A stretch of 64,000 nucleotides of DNA from Rubellimicrobium arenae (GCF_017916275.1 NZ_JAFMST010000010.1:64726-128725); one strand, 5' to 3'; shown: positions 27,066 to 37,216, numbered from the stretch's first letter. Program-made: numbers and translations. Notes: a model not told the origin generated them from the sequence alone.

Positions 27066-27796
27066 TTCACGGATTTCCCGCCGTTCACCTCGACCAGCGC
27101 CCCGCACATGTAGCGCGCGGCGTCCGAGGCGAGGAACAGGACCACGTCGGCGATGTCCTCGGGCTCGGCGATGCGGCCCAGGGGCACGGTCTTGCCCAGT
27201 TCCGCCACCGCCGTATCGGGGTCGAAACCGCGCTTGGCAAAGCCCGTCCGCAGCATGGGCGTGTTCACCTCGTTGGGGCAGACGGCGTTGATGCGGATGC
27301 CTTGGTGGGCGTGATCCATGCCCATGCACTGGGTGAGCGAGGCGATGGCGGCCTTGGTCATGCAGTAGACGGCGTGATCGGGCCCCGGGCGCAGGCCCCA
27401 GCAGGAGGCGGTGTTGACGATGGCGCCCCCGCCTTGCGCGGCCATGATCGGGATTGCCGCGCGGCTGATGCGGAACGGCGCCTCCACGTTGACGCCCAGC
27501 GACAGCGACCAGTCGGCGTCGGTGGTGTCCGTGACCTTGCCGCGGGTGATGACGCCCGCGTTGTTGACCACGATGTCAAGCCGCCCGAGCGCCGCGAGGG
27601 CCGCTTGGGGCAGTCCGTCCGCATAGGCCGGGTCGAGGAGGTCGCCCGGCAGGTGCGCGTTCGCCTCAAGGCCGGAGGTGTCGCGGTCGGCCACGGCCAC
27701 GCGCGCGCCCTCGGCCCGCAGCATCCGCACGATGGCCGCACCGATGCCGCCCGCCGCGCCGGTGACAAGGGCCGCGCGGCCCGTGAAGCGAGTCAT
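27062..27796 (-). CDS. Short-chain dehydrogenase/reductase (SDR)
   Basis: This is a second 244-residue classical SDR: TGAAGGIG (residues about 12-19), NNAGVITRG (about 82-90) and catalytic YCMTKAA. It has the usual HQGIRINAVCPNEVNTPM and ends ALVEVNGGKSVK. It resembles 3-hydroxyacyl/gluconate-type SDRs but no substrate can be given. The start is placed at 27796, 10 bases after the epimerase stop, and the stop overlaps the following SDR. Two tandem SDRs with different cofactor loops suggest two consecutive redox steps or opposite stereospecificities. Confidence 0.88.
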   Translation of the reverse strand: MTRFTGRAALVTGAAGGIGAAIVRMLRAEGARVAVADRDTSGLEANAHLPGDLLDPAYADGLPQAALAALGRLDIVVNNAGVITRGKVTDTTDADWSLSLGVNVEAPFRISRAAIPIMAAQGGGAIVNTASCWGLRPGPDHAVYCMTKAAIASLTQCMGMDHAHQGIRINAVCPNEVNTPMLRTGFAKRGFDPDTAVAELGKTVPLGRIAEPEDIADVVLFLASDAARYMCGALVEVNGGKSVK

Positions 27797-27806
27797 GTGA
27801 TGATCC

Positions 27807-28916
27807 TCAGGCATAGGACGCGACGGGCGCGCCGAGCTTGCTCTCATCGGGGACGATGCCGAGGCCCGGGCCGTCGGGCAGGCGGATGTGACCGCCCTCG
27901 ATGCGGATGCCGTTCTCGGGGTCGAAGTGGCCATCGATGTAGGGCTCGGCCAGCCAGGCCCCCTCCATCAGCCGGGGCTGGACGGTGGCCCCGATCTGCG
28001 TGCAGGCGGCCGCCATGATGTCGCCGCCCCACGAGTCGTCGCAGGTGTGGGGCAGGGAGCGGGCCTCGCAGATGTCGCGGAAGGTGGCCATGGCGTGGAG
28101 CCCGCCGATCCGGGTGACCTTCATGCCGAAGCCGTCGCAGAGCCCCTGGCCGACGAGCCGCAGCACCGTCGCGAGGTCCTCGCCGTTCTCGTCGATGTAG
28201 ACGGCGTGGTGGAGCTGCCCCCGGATCGCGGCGATCTCTTCGATGGTATTGCAGGGCTGTTCCATCACGAAGGGGATGTCGGGGCATTCGCGCGACAGGC
28301 GCAGGGCGTCCCGGGTGGTCAGGCCGCGGTTGGCGTCGGCCGCCAGGCGGATGGCTTGGCCGCCCACGCGCTCCCAGACCTTGCGCAGCGTCTCGATGTC
28401 CTGTTCGACCGCGCGGCCGCCGATCTTGATCTGGAGACGGGGGTAGCCTTCCGCGACCTTGTCCGCGGCGATGCGGGCGGTCTCGTCCGGGTCGCCGACG
28501 ATGGTCGAGTAGTAGGACGGCACGCGCTCGGTCACGGCGCCACCCAGCAGGTCCGCCACCCGTGCCCCATAGGCCTTGCCCATGAGATCGTGGGCCGCGA
28601 TGTCGAGGGCGGCCTTGGCGTAGCGGTGGCCGTTGAGCTGGCCGTCCATGCGCCGGCGCAGCGCGACCGGCGTGAGCGGATCGGCCCCGATCAGGCCCGG
28701 GGCGATCTCGGCCAGGGCCGCCCGGGCGCCGGCAGCGTGCTGCGGCTGGTAGGTGGGCCCCACGGGGCAGGTCTCGCCCCAGCCCACGTGGCCCGCGTCG
28801 GTGACGATCTTCACGAGCGTCGAATCGAGCGCCCAGACCTCGCCGCTCGACATCCGGTAGGGGCCGTCCTTCACGGGGAGGGGGACGGAGTAGACGTGGA
28901 TCTCGGTGATCTTCAT
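27807..28916 (-). CDS. Enolase-superfamily epimerase, HpbD-like (hydroxyproline-/proline-betaine 2-epimerase)
   Basis: This 369-residue mandelate racemase/muconate lactonising-type enzyme has metal ligands Asp194, Glu219 and Asp242. Two catalytic lysines, Lys164 (in LQIKIG) and Lys266 (in [11 protein letters not shown]), are placed for a 1,1-proton transfer. The segments [38 protein letters not shown] and [13 protein letters not shown] match what I remember of the 4-hydroxyproline betaine 2-epimerase HpbD, including the QxK in place of KxK. That enzyme inverts C2 of proline-type betaines. The gene begins 29 bases after the MttB-like gene and precedes the SDR pair, in a cluster with a Rieske demethylase, which supports this role. 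Another betaine-like substrate remains possible. Confidence 0.8.
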   Translation of the reverse strand: MKITEIHVYSVPLPVKDGPYRMSSGEVWALDSTLVKIVTDAGHVGWGETCPVGPTYQPQHAAGARAALAEIAPGLIGADPLTPVALRRRMDGQLNGHRYAKAALDIAAHDLMGKAYGARVADLLGGAVTERVPSYYSTIVGDPDETARIAADKVAEGYPRLQIKIGGRAVEQDIETLRKVWERVGGQAIRLAADANRGLTTRDALRLSRECPDIPFVMEQPCNTIEEIAAIRGQLHHAVYIDENGEDLATVLRLVGQGLCDGFGMKVTRIGGLHAMATFRDICEARSLPHTCDDSWGGDIMAAACTQIGATVQPRLMEGAWLAEPYIDGHFDPENGIRIEGGHIRLPDGPGLGIVPDESKLGAPVASYA

Positions 28917-28945
28917 TTGTGCCTTCCAGGTGGGCGAGGGCGCCC

Positions 28946-30511
28946 TCAGTGGTCGTTGTTCAGGGCGTCGACGGCCGGGATCTCGCGCATCCGCCGATCC
29001 ATGTAGTCGCGCAGCGCCTCGTCCAGGCCGGGATCGAGCCGAGGCTCCTCGTATTCGTTGAGGAGCTTCCGGGCATGGCCGAGCGCCCGCTCGGTGATCT
29101 CGATGCTGCCCTCGGCCTGCCACTGCTCGATCGAGTTGTTGTCGAACATCCTGGGCATGAAGAAGGCCCGCTCGAAGTTGGCCTGCGTATGGGGATGGCC
29201 GAGGTAGTGCCCGCCCGGCCCCACGTCGCGCACGGCCGCCAGCGCCTCGTCGAAATCATCCCAGCGGGGGCCTTCGGCCATGCGGTAGCCCATCGCGCAC
29301 ATCTCGGCGTCGACGACGAACTTGGCGACGGAGCAGTGCATCCCGGCCTCGTTCCAGCCGGCCGAGTGCCAGATGTAGTTGGCCCCGGCATGGAGGACGG
29401 CGTTCATGGTCATGGCGCTCTCGTAGCCCGCCTGCGCGTCGAAGGTCTTGGCCCCGCCCAGCAGGTTCGAGGTCCGCCACGGGACATCGTAGAAGCGCGC
29501 CATCTGCCCGATCATGAAGTTCATGAGCGAGATCTCGGGCGTGCCCGCCATGGGCGCCCCGGATTTCATCGACACCGTGGACAGGTAATGGCCATAGATC
29601 GCGGGGCAGCCCTTGCGGACGACCTGCGTGTAGGCCAGCGCCGACAGCGCCTCGGCGTTGAGCTGCGCCACGGCGGGGGCGACCGAGGCGGGCGTGTTCG
29701 CCCCGCCCAGCACGAAGGGCGAGCAGAGCACCGGCTGGTTCCGGCGGCAGAAGGCCCGCATGGCGCCCAGCATCACCTCGTCCCAGACGAGGGGCGAGTT
29801 GCCGTTGCAGTTGCCGGTGACGACCGGCGTCTGCTCCATCACGTCCCGGCCGAACAGGATCTCGCACATCTCCATGACGTCCTCGGCGTTCCTGGGCGAG
29901 GTCGTCATGCCCATGAAGGTCTTGTCCGAATACTTCATGCTTGAGTAGGTGATGTGCAGGTGCCGGTGGCTGACGGGCAGGTCCATCGGCTCGACGATGT
30001 GGTGCGCCGTGGAATGCAGCGCCGGGCTCATGTGCGCGAGCTTGTGGAACATGTTCAGGTCGCCGATCGTCGGCCAGCGCCGCGCGTCGTCGAGGTCGCG
30101 GATGAAGGGCGCGCCTGTCATCGGCACAAAGATCGAATGCGGGCCGCCGAACGGCAGGTTCCGCTCGGGGTTGCGCGCGCGGTAGGTGAAGCCCGACGGG
30201 ATCGAGGCGATGAGCTCGCGCACGAGACCGCGGTCGAGATGCACCCGATCGCCCCGCACGTCCGCTCCCGCCCGCGTCCAGTCGGCCAGCGCGATCTCGT
30301 CCCGAAAGACGACGCCCACCTCCTCGAGGATCGACATGGAGGCCGCATCGATGCGCTCGACCTGCTCGCCGGACATCACCTCGCATTCGGGAATCCCGCG
30401 GTGAAGGGACGGCAGCATCGACATGTCGGGGGCCGAGCGCAGCGCCCGCCGCGCGCCACGACCGCCGCTGCGCGAGGGCCGCACGTCCGTCTGGGTGGCT
30501 TCTGTTAGCAT
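28946..30511 (-). CDS. MttB-family (trimethylamine/betaine:corrinoid) methyltransferase, non-pyrrolysine type
   Basis: This 521-residue protein of the MttB superfamily has a basic leader (residues 1-40), then the TIM-barrel core with family segments such as [26 protein letters not shown] and [17 protein letters not shown]. The C terminus runs [19 protein letters not shown]. The frame has no in-frame TAG, so it is of the non-pyrrolysine type that includes glycine-betaine (MtgB) and proline-betaine (MtpB) methyltransferases. Those need a corrinoid protein and a corrinoid reactivator, and neither is encoded in this window. GGGAGAG lies 7 bases before the ATG at 30511. It heads the run with the epimerase and SDRs. 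Confidence 0.87.
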   Translation of the reverse strand: MLTEATQTDVRPSRSGGRGARRALRSAPDMSMLPSLHRGIPECEVMSGEQVERIDAASMSILEEVGVVFRDEIALADWTRAGADVRGDRVHLDRGLVRELIASIPSGFTYRARNPERNLPFGGPHSIFVPMTGAPFIRDLDDARRWPTIGDLNMFHKLAHMSPALHSTAHHIVEPMDLPVSHRHLHITYSSMKYSDKTFMGMTTSPRNAEDVMEMCEILFGRDVMEQTPVVTGNCNGNSPLVWDEVMLGAMRAFCRRNQPVLCSPFVLGGANTPASVAPAVAQLNAEALSALAYTQVVRKGCPAIYGHYLSTVSMKSGAPMAGTPEISLMNFMIGQMARFYDVPWRTSNLLGGAKTFDAQAGYESAMTMNAVLHAGANYIWHSAGWNEAGMHCSVAKFVVDAEMCAMGYRMAEGPRWDDFDEALAAVRDVGPGGHYLGHPHTQANFERAFFMPRMFDNNSIEQWQAEGSIEITERALGHARKLLNEYEEPRLDPGLDEALRDYMDRRMREIPAVDALNNDH

Positions 30512-30769
30512 GGCGGCGCTCTCCCGGCCTCGTGTGACGTGGGAAGGGAACGCCAGGGCGCGCGTGGCGGCAGCCCGAAAGACGAACGGGTCGTGACGCA
30601 AAACGACAGGCACCTTGTCGCAGGATGGACAGGGCCGGCCGCAGGGGACGCGGAATGCCCCCAAGGGTTCAGCGTGGGAGCGTGCCATCCGGGGGCGCGC
30701 CGCCCGCCCCGCATGGCCGCAGCATGTTCCCCGGCCCGCGCGGACCGGGTCACCCGGTTGTCCGGCGGC
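30512..30769. promoter_or_regulatory. 258-bp gap upstream of the mttB-epimerase-SDR operon
   Basis: The gap between the reductase stop and the mttB start probably holds the promoter of the minus-strand mttB operon. The frame is open across much of it, but there is no homology before the ATG at 30511. I saw no clear operator. Confidence 0.4.
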
Positions 30770-31840
30770 TCAGGCCTCGATCTCGACCTGCCCGATCGGG
30801 CGCGAGCAGCAGGCGAGGATCCAGCCTTCGGCGATGTCCTCGTCCGAGATGCCGCCGTTGTGCACCATGTGAACCTCGCCCGAGGCCTTGCGGATCTTGC
30901 AGGTGCCGCACACGCCGAAGGTGCAGCCCGAGGGCAGGTTGAGGCCCGAGGTCTTGGCCACCTGCAGGATCGTGTCGGTCTGCGAGCAGCTGACCGTCCG
31001 GCCCGAGCGCGCGAAGATCAGTTCGGCCACGGCGGCCGGGTCCGGCGCCACGTCGGGCGGGGGCGGATCGTCCGCGTGCTCGACCGGGGCCGTGAAGGTC
31101 TCCTGGTGGTAACGCGCCATGTCGTAGCCGAGGCTCTGGAGCGTCTCGCGCACCGCCCGCATGAAGGGCTCGGGGCCGCAGCAGTAGACGTCGCGTTCCA
31201 GGTAGTCGGGCGTGGTCAGGCCCAGCATGAGCTGGTTGAACCGGCCCCGGTAGCCGGTCCAGACCTCGAAGGGCTCGTCCTGGTCCACCACGAAGTGCAG
31301 CTTCAGCCCGCCCACCCGGCTCGCCATGTATTCGAGCCGCTTGCGGAAGATGAGGTCCGAGGGCTTGCGGGCGCAGGCCACGAGGCTCACGTCCGGGTCC
31401 TCGCCCCGCTCGAAGAGCGTGGTGGTCATGGACATCAGCGGCGTGATGCCTGACCCTGCGCCGATGAACAGGTACTTGCCATCCGGGTGGCGCGGCAGGT
31501 GGAAGAGGCCGCCCGGCCCCGTCACCCGGAGGCGCATCCCCGGCCGCAGATTGTCGTGCATCCAGCGCCCGCCGACGCTGCCCGGCTGGGCCTTGACCGT
31601 GACCGAGATGTAGGCGTTCGAGATCGGCGCCGAGGAGATCGTGTAGGTCCGGTGGAGCGGCCCGCCCGGCAGGGGCAGCTCCAGGGTCACGAACTGCCCG
31701 GCGCGGAAGACGAAGACCGCGCCCGAGGGCGGGCGGAAGACGAAGGTCTTCACGTCCGCCGTCTCGGGGACGACCATGACGCATTCGAGGGGCTCCACAC
31801 CGTCCCAGCGCGGCGTGGTCTCGTTGGGCAGCGGGATCAT
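30770..31840 (-). CDS. Rieske-system reductase (FAD/NAD plus C-terminal 2Fe-2S ferredoxin), GbcB-like
   Basis: This 356-residue electron-transfer protein has an FAD-binding RTYTISS (residues 64-70), an NAD-binding GAGSGITP (127-134) and CCGPEPFM. A C-terminal plant-type 2Fe-2S ferredoxin domain has cysteines 306, 311, 314 and 344. It would pass electrons from NAD(P)H to the Rieske oxygenase encoded just upstream, with only 4 bases between the two genes. The pair matches the glycine-betaine demethylase GbcAB and the stachydrine (proline betaine) demethylase systems. The start is chosen at 31840, after the Rieske stop. Confidence 0.93.
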   Translation of the reverse strand: MIPLPNETTPRWDGVEPLECVMVVPETADVKTFVFRPPSGAVFVFRAGQFVTLELPLPGGPLHRTYTISSAPISNAYISVTVKAQPGSVGGRWMHDNLRPGMRLRVTGPGGLFHLPRHPDGKYLFIGAGSGITPLMSMTTTLFERGEDPDVSLVACARKPSDLIFRKRLEYMASRVGGLKLHFVVDQDEPFEVWTGYRGRFNQLMLGLTTPDYLERDVYCCGPEPFMRAVRETLQSLGYDMARYHQETFTAPVEHADDPPPPDVAPDPAAVAELIFARSGRTVSCSQTDTILQVAKTSGLNLPSGCTFGVCGTCKIRKASGEVHMVHNGGISDEDIAEGWILACCSRPIGQVEIEA

Positions 31841-31844
31841 CGCG

Positions 31845-33083
31845 TCACTCGGCCGCCAGCACGAGCTTGCGCCCGGTGATCGAGCCCTGGAGCGTCCGGG
31901 CGTACCAGTCGACGAACTGGAGGACGCCGCTCTCCTGCTTGGGCGAGTAGGGGCCGGGCTCATAGGCGGGCGAGTTGATGCCGACCTGGTTCTCCTCGAC
32001 GATGCGGCGGTCCTCGTCGTTGGTGGCGACCCAGACCTCGGTCAGGCGGTTCAGGTCGTAGTCCCGCCCTTCGACCGCGTCGCGATGCACGAGCCAGGTG
32101 GTCGTGACCTGCGTGCGCTGCGCGTCGATGGGCAGCACGCGGAAGTTCAGCACATGGTCCGACAGGAAATGGTTCCAGGTGTTGGGGTAGTGGAAGAACA
32201 GGAGGCTTCCGGCATTGGCGAAGGGCATCCCCGGGATGCCACCCGCGACCGCCGCGCGGCCGTCCATCGTATAGCTCACCGCGTCGCCCACGAAGGGGAT
32301 GCGCACGAGCCGCCACTGCTCGTTGGGCGCGATTACGTAACGCGAGGGCAGGCCCGCCGCCTCGCAGCGCGCGACATGCGCCGCGCCCTGCGGCGAGGAC
32401 AGGCTGTCATCCGATCCCACGAGGTCCGGGTCGTCGTTGAAGGTCCGGCACAGCGCCGGGTGCGAGCCTGCGCAGTGGTAGCACTCGCGGTTGTTCTCGA
32501 GCACCAGCTTCCAGTTCGCCTGCTCGACGATGGTGGACTGGTGCGCGACCTTGAGCTCGTCCAGCCGGTGCGGCGCCGCGTAGCGGTCGGCGGCGGCCTT
32601 GAGCGCGGAGGCGTCGGGGGCGACCTCGGCGAGGCAGATGAACACCATCCCGGCGGTGACGGTGGCGTGGATCGGCTTCAGGCCGTGCTTGGTGGGTTCG
32701 AAGTCCGGGCCCATGTCGCGGGCCCAGAGGAGCCGTCCGTCGAGTTCGTAGGTCCACTGGTGGTAGGGACAGACGAGCTTGGGCGACGTGCCCTTCGCTT
32801 CGGAGCAGATGCGGCTGCCGCGGTGGCGGCAGGAGTTGTGGAAGGCCCGGATCGCGCCGTCCGCGCCACGGACGATGACGATCGGGTAGGCCCCGATCTG
32901 AAGCGTGACGTATGAGCCCGCCTTGGGCATCTCGGCGGCCGAGGCCGCAAAGATCCACTCCTTGGTCCAGATGTGCCGCAGGTCGGCGTCGTGCGCTTCG
33001 GGCGAGACGTAGAAGGGCCGCGCCAGCGAGGTTCCGGGGCGGCGGGACAGGAGAAGGGCAAGGAGATCGGCGTCGTCGAGCAT
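31845..33083 (-). CDS. Rieske non-haem iron oxygenase, betaine N-demethylase type
   Basis: This 412-residue oxygenase has a Rieske centre of Cys85, His87, Cys105 and His108 (CRH and CPYH). The mononuclear iron site lies in NWKLVLENNRECYHCAGSHP, with His203 and His208 as ligands. It resembles the GbcA and Stc2 family, which oxidatively remove an N-methyl group from glycine betaine or proline betaine, releasing formaldehyde. The reductase follows 4 bp after its stop. Which betaine it acts on cannot be decided from these motifs, but the neighbouring HpbD-like epimerase favours a proline-type betaine. Confidence 0.93.
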   Translation of the reverse strand: MLDDADLLALLLSRRPGTSLARPFYVSPEAHDADLRHIWTKEWIFAASAAEMPKAGSYVTLQIGAYPIVIVRGADGAIRAFHNSCRHRGSRICSEAKGTSPKLVCPYHQWTYELDGRLLWARDMGPDFEPTKHGLKPIHATVTAGMVFICLAEVAPDASALKAAADRYAAPHRLDELKVAHQSTIVEQANWKLVLENNRECYHCAGSHPALCRTFNDDPDLVGSDDSLSSPQGAAHVARCEAAGLPSRYVIAPNEQWRLVRIPFVGDAVSYTMDGRAAVAGGIPGMPFANAGSLLFFHYPNTWNHFLSDHVLNFRVLPIDAQRTQVTTTWLVHRDAVEGRDYDLNRLTEVWVATNDEDRRIVEENQVGINSPAYEPGPYSPKQESGVLQFVDWYARTLQGSITGRKLVLAAE

Positions 33084-33267
33084 GGGGCAGGTTCCGCGAT
33101 GGGAGGGGGAAGCGGGGTTTGCCCAGTTGATACGGCCATCGGCCGACGCAGCGCCTCGAAGATTGCGGCATGTCCGTTGCGGGTAGCGACGGCCTTCCCG
33201 ATCCGGAGGCTCCCGACCCGGCATTCCGGACGCGCGCCGGACGTCGGCACTGCGCCCCTTCCGGGCC

Positions 33268-34563
33268 TCAGGTCCGGTGCGCGGCCTTGACCGGACGGGG
33301 TCCGTGGAACCGCATGGGGGAAAGCCTTGTCAGGTCCGCAGGGGACGGCTGGCCGGCGGCAAGGGCCGCCATCGCCTTGCCTGCCATCGGGCCAGGGCCG
33401 AAGCCATGGCCGCTGAACCCGGTCGCCACCAGCAGGCCGCCGACGTCGTCCACCGGGCCAAGCACCGGGACGAGGTCGGGCAAGGTGTCGATGATCCCGG
33501 CCCAGCAGGTCTCGGCCGGGAGATCCGCCAGCGCCGGAAAGAGCTGGCCGAACTCTGCAAGGGCCTGACGGGCGCGCCGTTCCTCGGGGCGCACGGCGTC
33601 GCGCGTGGGCGGGATGTCGGTGAGCGGGGCCTCGCCGCCCCGCGGGAGCAGGTGCTGGAGCGGCGCGAGATAGTTGATGCGCGCCGCGTCGGGGTTCGCC
33701 TTCCGGGTCGGGGCATACCATCGCATGTGACGCCAGGAGTCGGGCCGCACGTCGTATTCGCCCCCCGCCACCGAGACGACGAAGGCGCCGTTCACGTCCT
33801 GCCGGATCCCGGTTTGCGGCCCCGACACGCATGGATCGAGCCGCAGCCCCGGGCGGGGGGCCGTGCGGACCACCGTTGCGCGGATCCGTTCCTGCGGCAG
33901 GTCGAGCCCCGCCCCCCGCAGGAGCTGCGCGCTGCCGGCCCCGGCGGCGCAGAGCACGACGTCCGCGCGATGGAAGCGGTCGCCCGCCCAGACGCCCGAG
34001 ACATGGCCGGCGCTGACGTCGATCCGCGACACCGGCTGCCCGAGGCTGACGGAGGCTCCATGCTCCAGCGCGGCCTCGAAGAACGCACGGGTGGCGCGGG
34101 CGGGCTCGGCCCGGCCGTCCGAGGGCGTGTACATCGCGCCCAGCACGCCCCTGTCCCGGGCGAGGTGCGGGAGAAGGTCGAAGGTCTCGTCCGCCGACAG
34201 CATCCGCGTGTCGAGGCCGAACTCCTCGCGCCCGCGCTGGTGCCAGTCCCGGCGGGACACGAGATCGGCCTCGGTCAGGAGGAGGGCGACGTTGCCGCCC
34301 TGCCGCCAGCCGACCGGGCGCCCCAGCTCGGCCTCGAGACCTTCCCACAGGCGCATCGCCCCGATCATCAGGTCCAGCTCGGCAAAGTCGCGGGCCTGCT
34401 GCCGCACGAAGCCGAGATTGCGGCCCGACTGGGCGGACCCCGGCGCGTCGCGCTCGACCAGCAGCACCCGCAGTCCGGCCCTGGCCGCATAATAGGCGGC
34501 CGAGCAGCCGACGATGCCGGCGCCGACCACGACGAGGTCCCAGCGGGTCGCGATGGATCCCAT
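33268..34563 (-). CDS. DAO-family FAD-dependent oxidoreductase
   Basis: This 431-residue flavoprotein has an N-terminal VVVGAGIVGCSAAYYAARAG (residues about 11-30), ERDAPGSAQSGRNLGF and, near the C terminus, GLLVATGFSGHGFGPGPMAGKAMA. These are typical of sarcosine/D-amino-acid dehydrogenase-like enzymes. Such enzymes oxidise N-methyl or D-imino acids, for example N-methylproline or cis-hydroxy-D-proline, to an imine or pyrroline. It is the last gene of the polar-amino-acid ABC operon (12 bases after the ATPase stop), so its substrate is probably what that transporter brings in. The ATG at 34563 starts just before the flavin motif. Confidence 0.9.
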   Translation of the reverse strand: MGSIATRWDLVVVGAGIVGCSAAYYAARAGLRVLLVERDAPGSAQSGRNLGFVRQQARDFAELDLMIGAMRLWEGLEAELGRPVGWRQGGNVALLLTEADLVSRRDWHQRGREEFGLDTRMLSADETFDLLPHLARDRGVLGAMYTPSDGRAEPARATRAFFEAALEHGASVSLGQPVSRIDVSAGHVSGVWAGDRFHRADVVLCAAGAGSAQLLRGAGLDLPQERIRATVVRTAPRPGLRLDPCVSGPQTGIRQDVNGAFVVSVAGGEYDVRPDSWRHMRWYAPTRKANPDAARINYLAPLQHLLPRGGEAPLTDIPPTRDAVRPEERRARQALAEFGQLFPALADLPAETCWAGIIDTLPDLVPVLGPVDDVGGLLVATGFSGHGFGPGPMAGKAMAALAAGQPSPADLTRLSPMRFHGPRPVKAAHRT

Positions 34564-34574
34564 GGCCGGCCGCC

Positions 34575-35339
<765 letters not shown>

Positions 35340-35353
35340 GTCCTGTCCCTCGC

Positions 35354-36262
35354 CTACTGTCGTGCGCGCCGCGCTTGCGACGCTTGCAGGCTCGACCGGC
35401 CGAAATGGCGTTCGACGCGCGCCTGGATGAGGCTGAACACGGTGGTCGCCAGGAGATACCACAGGCAGGCCACGATCAGCAGCGGGATCGTCTGGTAATT
35501 GCGCGAATAGATCGTCTGCACGGAATACAGCAGGTCCGACAGGGCGATGACGCTCACGAGGGACGAGGTCTTGAGCATCCCGATCGCCTGGTTTCCGGTC
35601 GGCGGGACGATGATCGGCATGGCCTGGGGCAGCACGATGCGCCACAGCGCCCGGCCGCTGGTCATGCCGAGCGACTTGGCCGCCTGCCTTTGCCCGGGAT
35701 CGACCGCCAGCAGCCCGCTGCGGATGATCTCGGACATGTAGGCGCCTTCGTTGAGGCCCAGTCCGAGGACTGCGGCCATGACCGGGGAGATCGCGGTGTT
35801 CGTCGGCACGGAGATCCAGAGCGACGTGAACGGGATGCCGATCGAAAGCTCGGGGAAGAGGGCGCCCAAGTTGTACCAGAAGATCAGCTGCACGAGCACG
35901 GGCGTGCCGCGGAAGAACCAGATGTAGGCGTTGGCGATCGTCGCGATCACGACGTTGCCCGACATGCTCATGACCGCGAAGACGGTGCCGAGCACGATCC
36001 CGATGACCATCGTCACCAGGGTCAGCCACAGCGTGAGATAAAGTCCCGACAGGATGCGCGGGTCGAACAGGTACTCGCCCACCACCGTCCAGCCGAAGTT
36101 GGGGTTGCTGGCGATCGACCACAGGAAGGACACCACCACCAGGAGGAGCGCCACCGCGGCGATGCGCGTTCCCCAGGCCTTGGCCGGAACATAGGTGAGA
36201 CGCGGCTCCTCGGAGGGCCTGTGGTCCGCCACTGAGTTGGAATGCGCTTCCAGCACGGTCAT
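35354..36262 (-). CDS. Polar-amino-acid-type ABC transporter permease
   Basis: This 302-residue HisM-type permease has a cytoplasmic N terminus, a first long hydrophobic segment (residues 34-52) and about five further helices. The membrane signature is EIIRSGLLAVDPGQRQAAKSLGMTSGRALWRIVLPQAM (split over about 177-214). It carries FFRGTPVLVQLIFWYN, characteristic of the polar amino acid family, and only one permease gene is present, so it may form a homodimer. A stem-loop separates it from the binding-protein gene upstream. Confidence 0.92.
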   Translation of the reverse strand: MTVLEAHSNSVADHRPSEEPRLTYVPAKAWGTRIAAVALLLVVVSFLWSIASNPNFGWTVVGEYLFDPRILSGLYLTLWLTLVTMVIGIVLGTVFAVMSMSGNVVIATIANAYIWFFRGTPVLVQLIFWYNLGALFPELSIGIPFTSLWISVPTNTAISPVMAAVLGLGLNEGAYMSEIIRSGLLAVDPGQRQAAKSLGMTSGRALWRIVLPQAMPIIVPPTGNQAIGMLKTSSLVSVIALSDLLYSVQTIYSRNYQTIPLLIVACLWYLLATTVFSLIQARVERHFGRSSLQASQARRARQ

Positions 36263-36276
36263 GATATCTCCAGCGT

Positions 36277-36303
36277 AGGCGGGCGCGACGGGGCCGCCCG
36301 CCT
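36277..36303 (-). promoter_or_regulatory. Intra-operon stem-loop between binding-protein and permease genes
   Basis: A perfect 8-bp stem AGGCGGGC and GCCCGCCT with an 11-nt loop lies in the 66-bp gap between the SBP stop and the permease start. Such hairpins after a binding-protein gene often stabilise its mRNA or reduce downstream expression, giving more SBP than membrane subunits. Confidence 0.55.
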
Positions 36304-36328
36304 GGGTGGCGGCCGGCCCCGCGCCGGG

Positions 36329-37216
36329 TCAGTTGCTCGGCAGGGTGGACAGGTTGATGCCGGGCTCATGGTCCATGCGCATCGGCGTCACGGCCCACTT
36401 CTCGTAGATCGCGTCGTAGGTGCCGTCGGCCATCACCTCCTTGAGCGCGGCCAGGAGCGCCTCGCCCAGGTCGGTCTCGTCCTTGCGGAAGGCGATGCCG
36501 CTCGGCTGGCGGGGCAGGATGCTCATGGGCACGACCTTGATGGGACGCGGCGCCGCCTTCATGATCTCCTGGGCCGAAGCCGCCGAGGTCAGGACGAAGT
36601 CGGTGCGGGCCGAATACAGCGACAGGAGCGTGGCGTCCGAGGTGCCGAACTCCGACGCGGTCGGCGCCGGCAGGCCGGCTTCCTCGCAGGCGGCCGCCAT
36701 CTCGCCGGTGATCATGCCGACCCATTCGGTGCCGCTCTGCGCCGCGCCGTTGAGGCCGCAAAGGCCGAGATGGTCGGTGATCTCGGCGCCCTTGTCCTCG
36801 AGGACATAGGCCGAGGAGGTGGTGTAGCCGTAATCGACGAAGCTCACCACCTGCTGCCGCTCGGCGTTGTCGGTGATGCCTTCCATGGCGATGTCCCAGC
36901 GGTTCGACTGCACGCCGGGAATGAGCGAGTCGAAGGCGACCGACGTCACCTCCATCTTCACGCCCAGGCGCTCCGCGATGGCGTTCCAGAGGTCCACCTC
37001 GAAGCCGACCATCTCGCCGGATTCGTCGATGTACTGGAAGGGCGGATACTTCGCGTCGGTGACCAGCTTGATGACGCCGGCGTCGCGGTACTTCGCGGGC
37101 AGAAGGTCCATCGCCCCTTCGGCGTTCGCGGCGCGGATGTCCGCCGTCGTGGCCAGGGCCACGGCGGCCAGCCCGCAGAAGGCCAGATGACGCCAGCCCG
37201 TCGTTGCTTTTTGCAT
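36329..37216 (-). CDS. Polar-amino-acid-type substrate-binding protein
   Basis: This 295-residue family 3 periplasmic binding protein has a signal peptide (residues 1-32) and the motif GEMVGFEVDLWNAIAERLG (residues about 66-84). IAMEGITDNAERQ is followed by SFVDYGYTTSSAYVL. The C-terminal segment LLAALKEVMADGTYDAIYEKW is typical. It starts the operon SBP-permease-ATPase-FAD oxidoreductase, and the aldehyde dehydrogenase upstream on the same strand may belong too. The ligand is not readable from sequence. The catabolic neighbours suggest a cyclic or N-methylated amino acid. Confidence 0.92.
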   Translation of the reverse strand: MQKATTGWRHLAFCGLAAVALATTADIRAANAEGAMDLLPAKYRDAGVIKLVTDAKYPPFQYIDESGEMVGFEVDLWNAIAERLGVKMEVTSVAFDSLIPGVQSNRWDIAMEGITDNAERQQVVSFVDYGYTTSSAYVLEDKGAEITDHLGLCGLNGAAQSGTEWVGMITGEMAAACEEAGLPAPTASEFGTSDATLLSLYSARTDFVLTSAASAQEIMKAAPRPIKVVPMSILPRQPSGIAFRKDETDLGEALLAALKEVMADGTYDAIYEKWAVTPMRMDHEPGINLSTLPSN

